Below, piece by piece: positions 27,052 through 35,694 of a stretch of DNA of 64,000 bases (positions within the stretch are counted from its first letter, which is position 1; each line of letters begins with the position of its first letter). Below the pieces are notes generated by a model, which saw only the letters and a program-made list of their open reading frames with translations, did not search any database and had not been told where the DNA came from. The DNA comes from JAXLRU01 sp046330935 (lineage in GTDB: Bacteria; Actinomycetota; Actinomycetes; Actinomycetales; Kineosporiaceae): assembly GCA_046330935.1 (NCBI GenBank), contig JAXLRU010000004.1, forward strand, positions 248,001 through 312,000, written 5' to 3'. The translations under genes and the position numbers were made by a program.

Positions 27052-27627
27052 TCAGCGGTACCGGCCCGACCACACGGCGCCGGTCCACAGCTCCTGGCGT
27101 CCGGGCCGGTGGGGCGAGGGATAGAACCCGGGCGGGTCCTGCGCGGGGTCGGGCGCCGACACGACTCGGGTCGCCGTGCCGTCGAGGACCCACAACCCGG
27201 AGTAGTCCCAGGGCGGCCGCCGACCGACGCCCTCCCAGCGCCGCCCCTCCCCCCAGCCGAACCCGCCGAAGGTCAGCGGCAGCGTGGTGTAGCCGGCGTG
27301 GAACTCCTCGACGCAGCGGCGGCCCACCGCGCCCCACAGGCGCAGGACGATCAGGGCGAGGCCGCCGACCCCGCCGACCAGCATGGCGAGGCCCGCCACG
27401 GCCGGGGGAAGCGCGCGCGTCGCGACATCGGGCAGGAGCACCAGCGCCACCACGACCACTGCCGCGCGCCCCAGGAATCCGTGGAAGGCGCCGCGCGCCG
27501 TGGGCCCGGGCAGCGGCCGGGGCGGCCCGGGCGGAACGCGAGGGGTGGCACCGCCGGCGACGGCTTCGGCGTACCCCGGGACGTCGCGGGGCAGCGGTCC
27601 CCAGGACGGCGGGCGCGTGGGCGTCAT
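27052..27627 (-). CDS. Membrane protein with C-terminal DUF2510-like motif
   Basis: 191 aa. A Pro-rich N-terminus, then two adjacent hydrophobic segments (about residues 53-95), then a soluble region. It ends in PGFYPSPHRPGRQELWTG plus AVWSGRYR. That terminal pattern (PGxYPDPxxPGxxRxWDGxxW) is DUF2510, a short actinobacterial motif usually found at the N-terminus of membrane proteins, here at the C-terminus. ATG 27627 has AGGACC upstream. Function unknown. Confidence 0.7.
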   Translation of the reverse strand: MTPTRPPSWGPLPRDVPGYAEAVAGGATPRVPPGPPRPLPGPTARGAFHGFLGRAAVVVVALVLLPDVATRALPPAVAGLAMLVGGVGGLALIVLRLWGAVGRRCVEEFHAGYTTLPLTFGGFGWGEGRRWEGVGRRPPWDYSGLWVLDGTATRVVSAPDPAQDPPGFYPSPHRPGRQELWTGAVWSGRYR

Positions 27628-27731
27628 GCAGGTCCTGTCGGCACGCGCGTGCCTCGTCGTGACCCCGCATCGCGGACGCCCCTTCTGTCGGGCTGATACC
27701 CCCGTGGGCGTCGCGACCCCTTCAGTGAGGG

Positions 27732-27750
27732 CCTGATCGATCCGATCAGG
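27732..27750. promoter_or_regulatory. Inverted repeat upstream of the chemoreceptor gene
   Basis: Perfect palindrome CCTGATCG-ATC-CGATCAGG, 33 bp before the methyl-accepting protein start and in the 155-bp divergent gap. It has the size of a dimeric repressor site; the regulator is unknown. Confidence 0.5.
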
Positions 27751-27782
27751 AACCGTCACGCGGACGTCGTCAGGAGCAGAGC

Positions 27783-29453
27783 ATGGTCAGCGCAAGCACC
27801 TCCCCCAGCACGGCAGCCACCCCGGCAGGAGCCGGCGTGCTCGGCAGGCTGAGCCTGCGCACCAAGCTGCTGGCGCCGGTGGGTGTGCTCGCGGGCGTCG
27901 CGGCCGTCATCGGCGGTCTCGGCCTGGCCGGCATGGCCGACCTGCACGACGAGCTGACCGTGACGGGTGAGCAGCACGTGGCCGGCCTGCGCAAGCTCAA
28001 CGAGCTCAACGCCGCCAACGGGCAGATGTACCGCGACCTGGTGGTGTTCTCCTACACCCAGATGGGCGGCCCGCCCACGGAGGCGGGCAAGGCGCAGCAG
28101 GCGGGTCTGATCCAGGCCGTCAAGGCCAAGGACGCCGAGATCGACGCCGCACTGGCCGCCTACGCGGCGATCGCGGGCACCAGCGGTCCCCGGGCGGACG
28201 CCGTCGCCGAGGCTCGCAAGGCCCTGACCGCGTTCCGCGGGCTGCGCAACGTCGCCGACTTCCGCGAGGCCCCGCCCGCGGGCATGACCGTGCCGACGAA
28301 CCCCGCCGAGCTCCTGCCGATGTTCGGTAAGGCCGAGGACGCCATGTGGGCGGCCACCGCCAAGCTGTCGGCGACCGAGGACGACTCCGCGCGCGCCGCC
28401 GCCGCCCGCGCCACCTCCCGCACCCACCGAGCTCAGCTGACCGTCGTCGTGGCGGGCTCCCTCGGCCTCGCCGCCGCCCTCGCCCTCGCGCTCACGGTCA
28501 TCGCGACGCTGCGCCGGCAGTTCGACCGGCTCGCGCAGGCCCTGCGCCGCCTCGCCGAGGGCGACCTCACCCACACTGTCGAGGTGACCTCCAGCGACGA
28601 GGTCGGGGCGATGATGAGTGCCGCCAACCAGGCGCTGTCCAACGTTCGCGCCATGGTCACCAGCCTCGCCGACGGGGCGCAGGCGCTCACCGGCACGACC
28701 TCGCAGATGGGCGGGGTCACGGCGAGGATCGCCGACGGCGCGCGACAGGCCGACGAGCAGGCCGCCGTCGTCACCGCCACCTCTACGCAGGTGTCCGAGA
28801 ACGTCCACGCCCTCGCGGCCGGCGCGGAGCAGATGGGCGCCTCGATCGGTGAGATCTCGCGCAACGCGCAGCAGGCCGCGTCCGTCGCCTCCGGTGCCGT
28901 CTCGATCGCCCAGTCGGCCAATCAGACGGTCAGCAAGCTCGGCGAGTCCTCCGCCGAGATCGGCAACGTCGTCAAGGTGATCACCGCGATCGCGGAGCAG
29001 ACGAACCTGCTCGCCCTCAACGCGACGATCGAGGCCGCTCGCGCTGGGGAGGCGGGCAAGGGCTTCGCCGTCGTCGCCGAGGAGGTCAAGCAGCTCGCGC
29101 AGGAGACCGCCCGCGCCACCGAGGACATCTCGCGCCGCGTGCAGACGATCCAGTCCGACAGCGACAGCGCCGTCCACGCCATCGGCGAGATCAGCGAGGT
29201 CATCGCCCGGATCAACGACTACCAGGCGACGATCGCCGCTGCCGTCGAGGAGCAGAACAGCACCACGACGACGATGACCGGCAACGTCACCGACGCCGCT
29301 CTGGGCACCGCCGAGATCGCCGGCAACCTCGCCTCGGTGGCCGAGGCCACCCGGACGACGTCGGCGCACCTCGCGGAGGCCGACGTGCTGCTCGGCGAGC
29401 TGGGCGCCGTCGCCGGCCGCCTGCACACCGCGGTGAGCACCTTCCGGGTCTGA
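27783..29453 (+). CDS. Methyl-accepting chemotaxis protein
   Basis: 556 aa transmembrane chemoreceptor. First membrane helix at about residues 32-52 (LLAPVGVLAGVAAVIGGLGL), a four-helix-bundle-like extracytoplasmic sensor at about 53-217, and a second helix at about 220-242. A HAMP domain (LRRLAEGDLTHTVEV) and a long coiled-coil signalling domain follow. The CheA/CheW-binding hairpin is intact (IAEQTNLLALNATIEAARAG, then EAGKGFAVVAEEV). It has no che genes in the window. ATG 27783 follows AGGAGCAGAGC. Confidence 0.95.
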   Translation: MVSASTSPSTAATPAGAGVLGRLSLRTKLLAPVGVLAGVAAVIGGLGLAGMADLHDELTVTGEQHVAGLRKLNELNAANGQMYRDLVVFSYTQMGGPPTEAGKAQQAGLIQAVKAKDAEIDAALAAYAAIAGTSGPRADAVAEARKALTAFRGLRNVADFREAPPAGMTVPTNPAELLPMFGKAEDAMWAATAKLSATEDDSARAAAARATSRTHRAQLTVVVAGSLGLAAALALALTVIATLRRQFDRLAQALRRLAEGDLTHTVEVTSSDEVGAMMSAANQALSNVRAMVTSLADGAQALTGTTSQMGGVTARIADGARQADEQAAVVTATSTQVSENVHALAAGAEQMGASIGEISRNAQQAASVASGAVSIAQSANQTVSKLGESSAEIGNVVKVITAIAEQTNLLALNATIEAARAGEAGKGFAVVAEEVKQLAQETARATEDISRRVQTIQSDSDSAVHAIGEISEVIARINDYQATIAAAVEEQNSTTTTMTGNVTDAALGTAEIAGNLASVAEATRTTSAHLAEADVLLGELGAVAGRLHTAVSTFRV

Positions 29454-29470
29454 GCCCGGCGGGGGACGTG

Positions 29471-30235
29471 TCAGGCGTTCTCCTTGCGGAAGGTGGCGGT
29501 GCCCCACCACAGCGACAGGGCGAAGAGGATCAGCGCCCAGGCGGTGCCCCAGAACATCGTCGAGCCGACGATGTCGGCGGCGAAGGACGTGCGCACCGCA
29601 TCGACGATGTGCTTGATCGGCATGAAGTCGCTGGTCCGCTCCAGCCAGCGCGGCCCGAGCGTCATCGGCAGGAGGATCCCGGACAGCAGCAGCACCGGCA
29701 TCATCACCATGTTGATCACCGGGGCCATGACGTCCTCGGACTTCGTGGTCAGCGCCAGCGCGTTGGACGACGCCGCACAGGCCCCGCCGATCAGCAGCGT
29801 GAGGCCGATCCCGAGCGCCACCCCGCCGACGGACGCCGACATGCCCATCGCCCAGCCCAGCAGCACCAGGATGATCGCCTGCACGAGCAGCTGCAGCAGG
29901 TCGCGCATCAGCCGCCCCACGAGCAGCGCGGTGCGGGGCGCTGGGGTGACCCGCTCGGCCTCGATCACGCCCTCGCGCCACTCGCCGATCAGGGAGAACC
30001 CGGCGAAGAACGCGCCGAACACCCCGAGCTGCACGAGCAGGCCGGGCACGAAGAACGTGTACTCGTTGACGCCGCCCAGTTGCGTCGCGACGACCGGCTT
30101 CAGCAGCGGCCCGAACAGCAGGAGGTAGAGCACGGGCTGCAGCATCCCGATGATCACCCACGCGGGATTGCGCAGGTTCATCCGCAGCTGACGGCGGAAC
30201 ACGATGAACGACGACCGCCAGAACGACGCGCTCAC
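29471..30235 (-). CDS. ABC-2 type exporter permease (DrrB-like)
   Basis: 254 aa with six predicted membrane helices. The family pattern for the DrrB/ABC-2 group includes NPAWVIIGMLQPVLYLLLFG, GEWREGVIEAERVTPAPR and SGILLPMTLGPRWLERTSDF. It overlaps the ATPase gene by 4 nt (ATGA), showing one operon and translational coupling. Exported substrate unknown; DrrAB systems are typically drug or lipid exporters. Confidence 0.92.
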   Translation of the reverse strand: MSASFWRSSFIVFRRQLRMNLRNPAWVIIGMLQPVLYLLLFGPLLKPVVATQLGGVNEYTFFVPGLLVQLGVFGAFFAGFSLIGEWREGVIEAERVTPAPRTALLVGRLMRDLLQLLVQAIILVLLGWAMGMSASVGGVALGIGLTLLIGGACAASSNALALTTKSEDVMAPVINMVMMPVLLLSGILLPMTLGPRWLERTSDFMPIKHIVDAVRTSFAADIVGSTMFWGTAWALILFALSLWWGTATFRKENA

Positions 30236-31329
30236 TTGCGGCCTCCCTCGGTGGAGCCGGTGGCCCCCGACGACACGGACACGGGGCTGGGCTGGGCCAG
30301 GACGGGCGGCTCGGCGTCACCGTCGGAGGGCGCGTCGTGCCCCGGGCCCGACTCGGCGTCGCGCAGTGAGCGCCCGGTGAGGGTGAGGAACACGTCGTCG
30401 AGGGTCGGGCGGTGCACCTCGATCGACTCCAGGGTGATCCCGGCGGCGTCGAGGTCGCGCAGCAGGCCCGGGATCGCGCGCCCGGCCCGCCGCACCCGCC
30501 CGCGCACGTGGGCGCCGTCGACCTCGACCCCCGCGAGCCCGTGCCGCGGCGGCTCGGCGATCGCGTCGAGCCGAGCCGCGGCGGCCGGCACCTGGGCGGG
30601 ATCGGCGAGTTCGAGGTCGACGAGGTCCCCCGCCACCTGCTGCTTGAGGTTCTCGGAGGTGTCGGCGGCCACGATCCGGCCGCGGTCGATGACGACGATC
30701 CGGTCCGACAGCGCGTCGGCCTCGTCGAGGTAGTGCGTCGTGAGGAACACCGTGGCGCCGAAGCGCTGCCGCAGGCCCTCGATGTGCTCCCACATGTTCG
30801 CGCGGGCCTGCGGGTCGAGGCCCGTGGTCGGCTCGTCGAGGAAGACCAGCGTCGGGTCGTGGATGAGGCCCATCACGATGTCGAGCCGGCGCTTCTGCCC
30901 GCCCGACATGGCCTTCGGCTGGCGCTCCCACAGCCCGTCGAGCTGGAACTGCTCGAACAGCTCCTTGCCGCGCCGCTCCACCTGCGCCCGCGAGCGCCCG
31001 TAGAGCATGCCGTGGTCCATCACCTCCTCGCCGGCGCGCGCGGCGCTGAACGTGCCGCCCACCTGCGAGACGTAGCCGATCCGGCGGCGCACCTCGACGG
31101 GGTCGCGGACGACGTCGAACCCCGCGACCGTCGCCGTCCCCGCCGTGGGGCGCAGCAGCGTCGTCAGCATCCGCAGCGTCGTCGTCTTGCCCGCCCCGTT
31201 GGGGCCGAGGAACCCGACCACCTCGCCCTCGGCGACGTCGAGGTCCACGCCGTCGACGGCGCGGACCTCCTTCTTCTTCTTGCCCTGGCCCGCCTGGAAC
31301 GTCTGCACCAGGCCCCGTGCATGGATCAC
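30232..31329 (-). CDS. ABC exporter ATP-binding protein (DrrA-like)
   Basis: 365 aa. The nucleotide-binding domain has Walker A GPNGAGKTTT, signature MSGGQKRRLDIV and Walker B LVFLDEPTTGLD; the H-loop His is in TTHYLDEAD. The C-terminal extension (about residues 230-330), including HRPTLDDVFLTLTGR, is typical of DrrA proteins. An unusual short KKKK insert (GQGKKKKEVRAVDG) lies between the first strands. The last 40 residues are low-complexity Ser/Pro/Gly. GTG start at 31329. Confidence 0.93.
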   Translation of the reverse strand: MIHARGLVQTFQAGQGKKKKEVRAVDGVDLDVAEGEVVGFLGPNGAGKTTTLRMLTTLLRPTAGTATVAGFDVVRDPVEVRRRIGYVSQVGGTFSAARAGEEVMDHGMLYGRSRAQVERRGKELFEQFQLDGLWERQPKAMSGGQKRRLDIVMGLIHDPTLVFLDEPTTGLDPQARANMWEHIEGLRQRFGATVFLTTHYLDEADALSDRIVVIDRGRIVAADTSENLKQQVAGDLVDLELADPAQVPAAAARLDAIAEPPRHGLAGVEVDGAHVRGRVRRAGRAIPGLLRDLDAAGITLESIEVHRPTLDDVFLTLTGRSLRDAESGPGHDAPSDGDAEPPVLAQPSPVSVSSGATGSTEGGRK

Positions 31330-31430
31330 CGGTGAACCCCTCGCACCCTCGCGGCGCGCCCACCCCGCTCGCGGACGCGCTCCAGGGCGATCAGACCAGT
31401 GCCCCCCGACAAACTCATCGCCGGTCGCGG

Positions 31431-31460
31431 AGGAATCGTCGGACGCCGTGCAAGGATCCG
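31431..31460 (+). promoter_or_regulatory. Putative ECF autoregulatory promoter, copy 1
   Basis: A 30-nt element beginning AGGAATC and containing CCGTGCAAGGA, about 25-65 nt before the candidate sigma-factor starts. It matches a second copy at 32241-32270 at 25 of 30 positions. GGAATC resembles the -35 of ECF promoters. Confidence 0.5.
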
Positions 31461-31484
31461 CGGGCGGCGGACGTCGAACCTCTC

Positions 31485-32093
31485 ATGGCCCCCACAATGG
31501 TCGCCGTGACGACCACCGGATCGGCGGATCCCCCCGCCACCGACGGCCTTCTCGACGCCGCCCGCGCCGGCGACGTCCGCGCGTTCACGACCCTGCTCAA
31601 GGCCCACGACGCGGCGATGCGCGCCCTGGTGTGGTCGATGGTGCGCGATTCCTGGCTCATGGACGACGTGCTGCAGCAGGCCTACGAGCGGGCGTGGAAG
31701 GCACTTCCGGGTTTCCGCGGCGAGGCGGCGTTCGGCACCTGGCTGCACCGGATCTGCTGGACGACGGCCGTGGACGCCCTCCGCGCCGAGGGCCGGCGAC
31801 GCACCGTCGGCTGGCCCGACCCCGGCCCCGACGACCCCGCCGCCACCGACCCCGGACCGGAGGCGCGCGTCGTCCAGGCGCTCACGTTCGACGCCGCGTG
31901 GCGGGCGCTGCCCGCCGACCAGCGAACGGCGCTCACGCTCGTGGCCGGCGAGGGCCTGCCCTACGCCGAGGCGGCGCGCATCTGCGACACCACCGAGGGG
32001 ACCATCGCCGCGCGGGTCAGCCGCGGCCGGGCGAAACTGAGGACGCTGCTGGCCGGAGCCGACCAGCCCGGCAGTCAGGAGGGACCGCGATGA
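31485..32093 (+). CDS. ECF-family RNA polymerase sigma factor
   Basis: 202 aa from ATG 31485 (ATG 31497 and GTG 31506 are alternatives; no clear ribosome-binding site decides). Region 2 covers FTTLLKAHDAAMRALVWSMV, DDVLQQAYERAWKALPGF and FGTWLHRICWTTAVDALRAE. Region 4 covers LPADQRTALTLVAGEGLPYA, EAARICDTTEGTIAARVSRG and RAKLR. Its stop overlaps the start of the following membrane protein by 4 nt (ATGA), tying them as a sigma/regulator pair. Likely autoregulated, given the repeated promoter-like element upstream. Confidence 0.92.
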   Translation: MAPTMVAVTTTGSADPPATDGLLDAARAGDVRAFTTLLKAHDAAMRALVWSMVRDSWLMDDVLQQAYERAWKALPGFRGEAAFGTWLHRICWTTAVDALRAEGRRRTVGWPDPGPDDPAATDPGPEARVVQALTFDAAWRALPADQRTALTLVAGEGLPYAEAARICDTTEGTIAARVSRGRAKLRTLLAGADQPGSQEGPR

Positions 32094-33295
32094 CGCGCGA
32101 CCCCGACGAGCGCGACCAGCGCGACGACGTGCGCGACGACCTGCTCGACGAGCAGGTCAGGGCCCACTTGAGCGCCAACGTCCCCGGGCACCGCGCGGGG
32201 TTCTGGGAGGACCTCGAGGGCAGCCTCGCCCAGACGCCGCAGGAATCCTCGGATCCCGTGCAAGGAACGGTCCTGGAGTTCCGTCCAAGTCCGCGAAAGG
32301 CCACGACGGGCAGCTCGCCCGAGGGCCCCATCGCTGACGGAGGACACGCCATGACCCGACCCGACACCCGGCCGGCGCCCGACGCCGTCCCGACCGGTAC
32401 CGACCTCGGCGGCGGCGACCGCTGGGGGGCCCACCCGCCGGCCGAGACCGGACGTCGAGGCGGTTGGTGGGCCGCCGCGGCGGCCGCTGCCGTCGTGCTG
32501 GCCACCGCCACGGGGGTGGGCCTCGCCCTGCGCGGCGGCCCCGCGGAGCCGTCCGTGCCCGCGGCGTCCTCGCAGGCGCCCTCGCCGCAGCCGTCCTCCT
32601 CCGCGGAGCCGACCGTGACGGCGAGCGGCGCCCCCACCGAGGGGTCCTCCAGCCCCGCGACCCCCGACCCCTCGGGAACGGTGGGCACCACGTACCGCGT
32701 CTCGGCGATGTCGACCAGCCGCGCCGTCGACCTCGTCACGGGCACGCGGCCCGACGGCGGCGTCCAGGGCGTGCCGAAGGAGGCGTGGACCTGGCGGGAC
32801 GGGCGGTACGTGCACGTGCTGCTCGCCACCCTCACCCAGCACCAGTCCACCGAGACCGTCGACGGCACCCCGATGACCCGCACCGACGGTGCCACCACGC
32901 GCATCTACTACGCCTACGGCGACTCCCTCGACTCGCTGACCCTGGCCCGCACCATGACCGACCCGAACGGCGGGATCTGCGAGGTCGAGTTCGGCGCCGA
33001 CATGACCACCGGCTCGGTGACGGCGTTCGACGCCGACGGCGACGGCGTCTCGGAGGTGACCGTCGGATGGGAGTGGATCTGCCGCGGCGACCCCGGCCCC
33101 AGCGAGGTGCGCCTGGCCATGCTCAAGGGCAAGGACAAGTACATCCTGCGCGGCACGGGCGTCCTGTTCGGCAGCGACCCGGGCGACAACCTCGACCCGC
33201 CGCCCGCGCAGTTCACCCCCGAGCCCGCGGCGTCGCAGTGGCCCGGCCGTTCCTACTCGATGGTGACCGACCTGTTCCGGAGTCTGTGGAAGTGA
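32090..33295 (+). CDS. Anti-sigma-like membrane protein with M949_RS01915-like extracytoplasmic domain
   Basis: 401 aa; ATG 32090 has AGGAGG upstream and overlaps the sigma stop. Residues 1-88 are a charged cytoplasmic region, the expected anti-sigma part. One transmembrane helix lies at about 125-145, followed by a Ser/Pro/Thr linker. The outer domain (about 200-395) contains an EF-hand-like loop, DADGDGVSEVTVGW, followed by CRGDPGPSEVRLAML and KYILRG. That last pattern resembles the M949_RS01915 family. An internal ATG at 32351 has GGAGG upstream and follows a promoter-like repeat, so a short form lacking the cytoplasmic domain is possible. Confidence 0.8.
   Translation: MTRDPDERDQRDDVRDDLLDEQVRAHLSANVPGHRAGFWEDLEGSLAQTPQESSDPVQGTVLEFRPSPRKATTGSSPEGPIADGGHAMTRPDTRPAPDAVPTGTDLGGGDRWGAHPPAETGRRGGWWAAAAAAAVVLATATGVGLALRGGPAEPSVPAASSQAPSPQPSSSAEPTVTASGAPTEGSSSPATPDPSGTVGTTYRVSAMSTSRAVDLVTGTRPDGGVQGVPKEAWTWRDGRYVHVLLATLTQHQSTETVDGTPMTRTDGATTRIYYAYGDSLDSLTLARTMTDPNGGICEVEFGADMTTGSVTAFDADGDGVSEVTVGWEWICRGDPGPSEVRLAMLKGKDKYILRGTGVLFGSDPGDNLDPPPAQFTPEPAASQWPGRSYSMVTDLFRSLWK
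32241..32270 (+). promoter_or_regulatory. Putative ECF promoter, copy 2, inside the anti-sigma-like gene
   Basis: A 30-nt element matching 31431-31460 at 25 of 30 positions (AGGAATC...TCGGA...CCGTGCAAGGA). It lies 80 nt before an in-frame ATG (32351) that has its own GGAGG. Confidence 0.4.
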
Positions 33296-33408
33296 CGTCC
33301 CGGCCCTGAACCGCTCGCGGCGGCGACCCCCTGGGGGCGCCGCCTGCGGCGCGTGCGGGACAGGGGAAGATGGGCCGTCCCACGGCGGCCGCTGCACTCG
33401 GAGGATCC

Positions 33409-34821
33409 ATGAGCACCCCGCCCACCGGCCCCGGTGACGTCGACGACGTGTTCGGTCCGCTGGGCCGCAGGCCCGGCGACGAGCCCCGGTCGCAGCAGCC
33501 CGACGCGCCCGCGGAGGCCGCTGCGCCCGCGCCCGCACCCGACGAGACGGCGTGGATGCCGGGCCCGGGCGATCCCGCGACGTGGGAGCCCCCGGTCGAC
33601 GACACCGGCCTGCTCGACCCCGCCGACGCCCCGACGGTCGCCTTCGGCACCCCCGCCGCGCCGGCGCCCTGGACGCCCGCCCCGCCCGCCCCGCCCACCG
33701 CCGTCACCCAGGCCATGGCCTACGAGCAGCCGACGGCCGCGTACTCGCCGTTCGGGCCGCCCCCGCCGGGGCCGGAGGGCGAGGACGCCTTCCCCGAGCC
33801 CGGACTCTTCGCCGGACCCGCCGAACCGGAGCCTCCCGCGGGCCCCGGGCGACGCGGCGGGCCGGACGGACCGGGCGAGGGGGCGGCCGGGAACCGGACC
33901 AAGTGGATCGCCGCCGCCGTGGCCGCGGCCCTGATCGCGGCCGCTGCGGGCATCGGCATCGGCATGCTCGGCGGGGACGACGAGACGCCTGCGGCCACGC
34001 CGACCCCGGCGGCGACGTCGGCGGCCCCGTCCTCGGCGGCACCGTCCAGCTCCGAGCCGGCCACGACGTCGGCGACGACCACGACCACCAAGGCCGTCGA
34101 GCAGATCGCGATCACCGACTTCGACGCGCGCTCGGCGCAGACCTGGGTGCGCAACGCGGGCGCCTCCCCGAAGGGCGAGCTCGTCGAGGCGTGGACGTAC
34201 TCCGACGCCAACGGCACCAACGTGCTGCTGCAGACCTACGAGGTGACGCACCGCTACGCGGAGGACGACGAGCGGGCGCCCGAGGACTCCCCCGACCCCT
34301 CGGCGTCCGGCGCCACCCCCTCCGACGGCGCGACGGCGTCCGCGACGCCCACGACGACGCCCAGCTCCGACCCCGGCGACCAGGGCGCCGAGCTGGCCGA
34401 CGCCGCGACGTCGCGGATCTACCTCGTCGCCGCGAAGGAGGGCGAGGAGCCGAAGGTGCTGCGCACGATCACCGACGACAACGGCGGCCTGTGCGAGAAC
34501 GACTTCACCGCGGAGTTCACGCCCGGCTCGGTGGCCGCGCAGGACACCGACGGTGACGGCGTCGCCGAGGTCACCGTGGGCTGGTACTCGGCCTGCCGGG
34601 GTGACCCGGGGCCGATGAACGTGAAGCTGGCGGTGCTGTCGGGCAAGAAGAAGCTGATCCTGCGCGGCCTGGGCCTGCCCGCCGACATCGAGGACCTCAA
34701 GCGCTACCGCGAGGAGTTCGGGGTCGAGCCGGTCACCTACGAGGCCGAGCCTTCGCGCTCGTCGTGGCCGAAGGGCGCCTACGACTTCGCGCTGTCGGTG
34801 GCGCGCAAGCTCTACGTCTGA
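33409..34821 (+). CDS. Membrane-anchored paralogue of the preceding protein
   Basis: 470 aa from ATG 33409 with GGAGG five bases upstream. A Pro/Ala-rich acidic cytoplasmic region (1-165) is followed by a transmembrane helix (about 178-200), a long Thr/Ser/Ala linker, and an outer domain. The outer domain is paralogous to that of the gene at 32090: DTDGDGVAEVTVGW, CRGDPGPMNVKLAVL, KLILRGLGLP. It lacks any recognisable anti-sigma motif. Tandem duplication of the sensor-like domain next to an ECF sigma gene suggests a shared surface or envelope function. Confidence 0.75.
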   Translation: MSTPPTGPGDVDDVFGPLGRRPGDEPRSQQPDAPAEAAAPAPAPDETAWMPGPGDPATWEPPVDDTGLLDPADAPTVAFGTPAAPAPWTPAPPAPPTAVTQAMAYEQPTAAYSPFGPPPPGPEGEDAFPEPGLFAGPAEPEPPAGPGRRGGPDGPGEGAAGNRTKWIAAAVAAALIAAAAGIGIGMLGGDDETPAATPTPAATSAAPSSAAPSSSEPATTSATTTTTKAVEQIAITDFDARSAQTWVRNAGASPKGELVEAWTYSDANGTNVLLQTYEVTHRYAEDDERAPEDSPDPSASGATPSDGATASATPTTTPSSDPGDQGAELADAATSRIYLVAAKEGEEPKVLRTITDDNGGLCENDFTAEFTPGSVAAQDTDGDGVAEVTVGWYSACRGDPGPMNVKLAVLSGKKKLILRGLGLPADIEDLKRYREEFGVEPVTYEAEPSRSSWPKGAYDFALSVARKLYV

Positions 34822-34845
34822 TCGCCTCCCGGCCGGTCAGGCTGG

Positions 34846-35694
34846 TCAGGGGCGGGCGCGCGGCACGACCAGCGGCGTCCCGGTCTCGGGGTCGGGCACC
34901 ACGCGGCAGTCGAGCCCGAACGCCCGGGTGACGACGTCGGCGGTCACGATGTCGCCCGGCGCGCCCTCGGCGACGATCCGCCCGTCGCGCATCGCGATCA
35001 GGTGGGTGGCGTAGCGGGCGGCGAGGTTGAGGTCGTGCAGGACGGCGACCACGGTGTGCCCGCCCGAGCGCAGGTGCGCGCACAGGTCGAGGACGTCGAG
35101 CTGGTGCGGCAGGTCGAGGTAGGTGGTCGGCTCGTCGAGCAGCAGCAGCGGCGCCTGCTGGGCGAGGACGAGCGCCAGCCACACCCGCTGGCGCTGCCCG
35201 CCGGACAGCTCCGCGACGTCGCGGTCGGCGAGGTCGGCGGTGCCGGTGCGGGCCAGGGCGTCGGCCACGGCGGCACGGTCGGCCTCCGTGGCGGTGGCGC
35301 GGGCGGCGACGGTGGCGGTCCACGCGGGCCGGTGCGGGTAGCGGCCGCGCGAGACGAGCTCCGCGACGGTGATCCCGGGCGGTGCGGTGGGCGTCTGCGG
35401 CAGGAACCCCAGTCGCCGGGCGAGGGCCTTGCGCCGCAGCTGCGCGAGCGGCCGGCCGCTGACCGCCACCTCCCCTGCGGTCGGCGGGAGCTGCCCGGCG
35501 AGGGCCTTGAGCAGCGTGGACTTGCCGCAGGCGTTGGGCCCGACGACCGCGGTGAACGACCCCGCGGGGACGTCGACGTCGAGGGCCTCGAGCACGCGAC
35601 GCCCGGCGTAGCCGACGGTGAGACCCCGCGCGCTCAGGGCCGGGGGCTCGTCCCCGGTCGTGGGCTCCGGGCCGAGGAGGGCGGGCAGGCTCAT
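34846..35694 (-). CDS. fepC: Ferric-siderophore ABC transporter, ATP-binding protein
   Basis: 282 aa. Walker A GPNACGKSTLLKALAG, signature LSGGQRQRVWLALVLAQQ, Walker B LLLLDEPTTYLD and H-loop VLHDLNLAARYA are diagnostic of the FecE/FepC group. Energises import of ferric siderophores through the two permeases encoded upstream, with which it overlaps by 4 nt. The symbol is by family likeness; the actual siderophore is probably the one made by the operon at 41-49 kb. Confidence 0.92.
   Translation of the reverse strand: MSLPALLGPEPTTGDEPPALSARGLTVGYAGRRVLEALDVDVPAGSFTAVVGPNACGKSTLLKALAGQLPPTAGEVAVSGRPLAQLRRKALARRLGFLPQTPTAPPGITVAELVSRGRYPHRPAWTATVAARATATEADRAAVADALARTGTADLADRDVAELSGGQRQRVWLALVLAQQAPLLLLDEPTTYLDLPHQLDVLDLCAHLRSGGHTVVAVLHDLNLAARYATHLIAMRDGRIVAEGAPGDIVTADVVTRAFGLDCRVVPDPETGTPLVVPRARP

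Noticed and set aside
27690..27720. A further CsoR-like site (GATACCCCCGTGGGC)
   Set aside because: Only one arm matches; the palindrome TACCCC-N3-GGGGTA is not complete.
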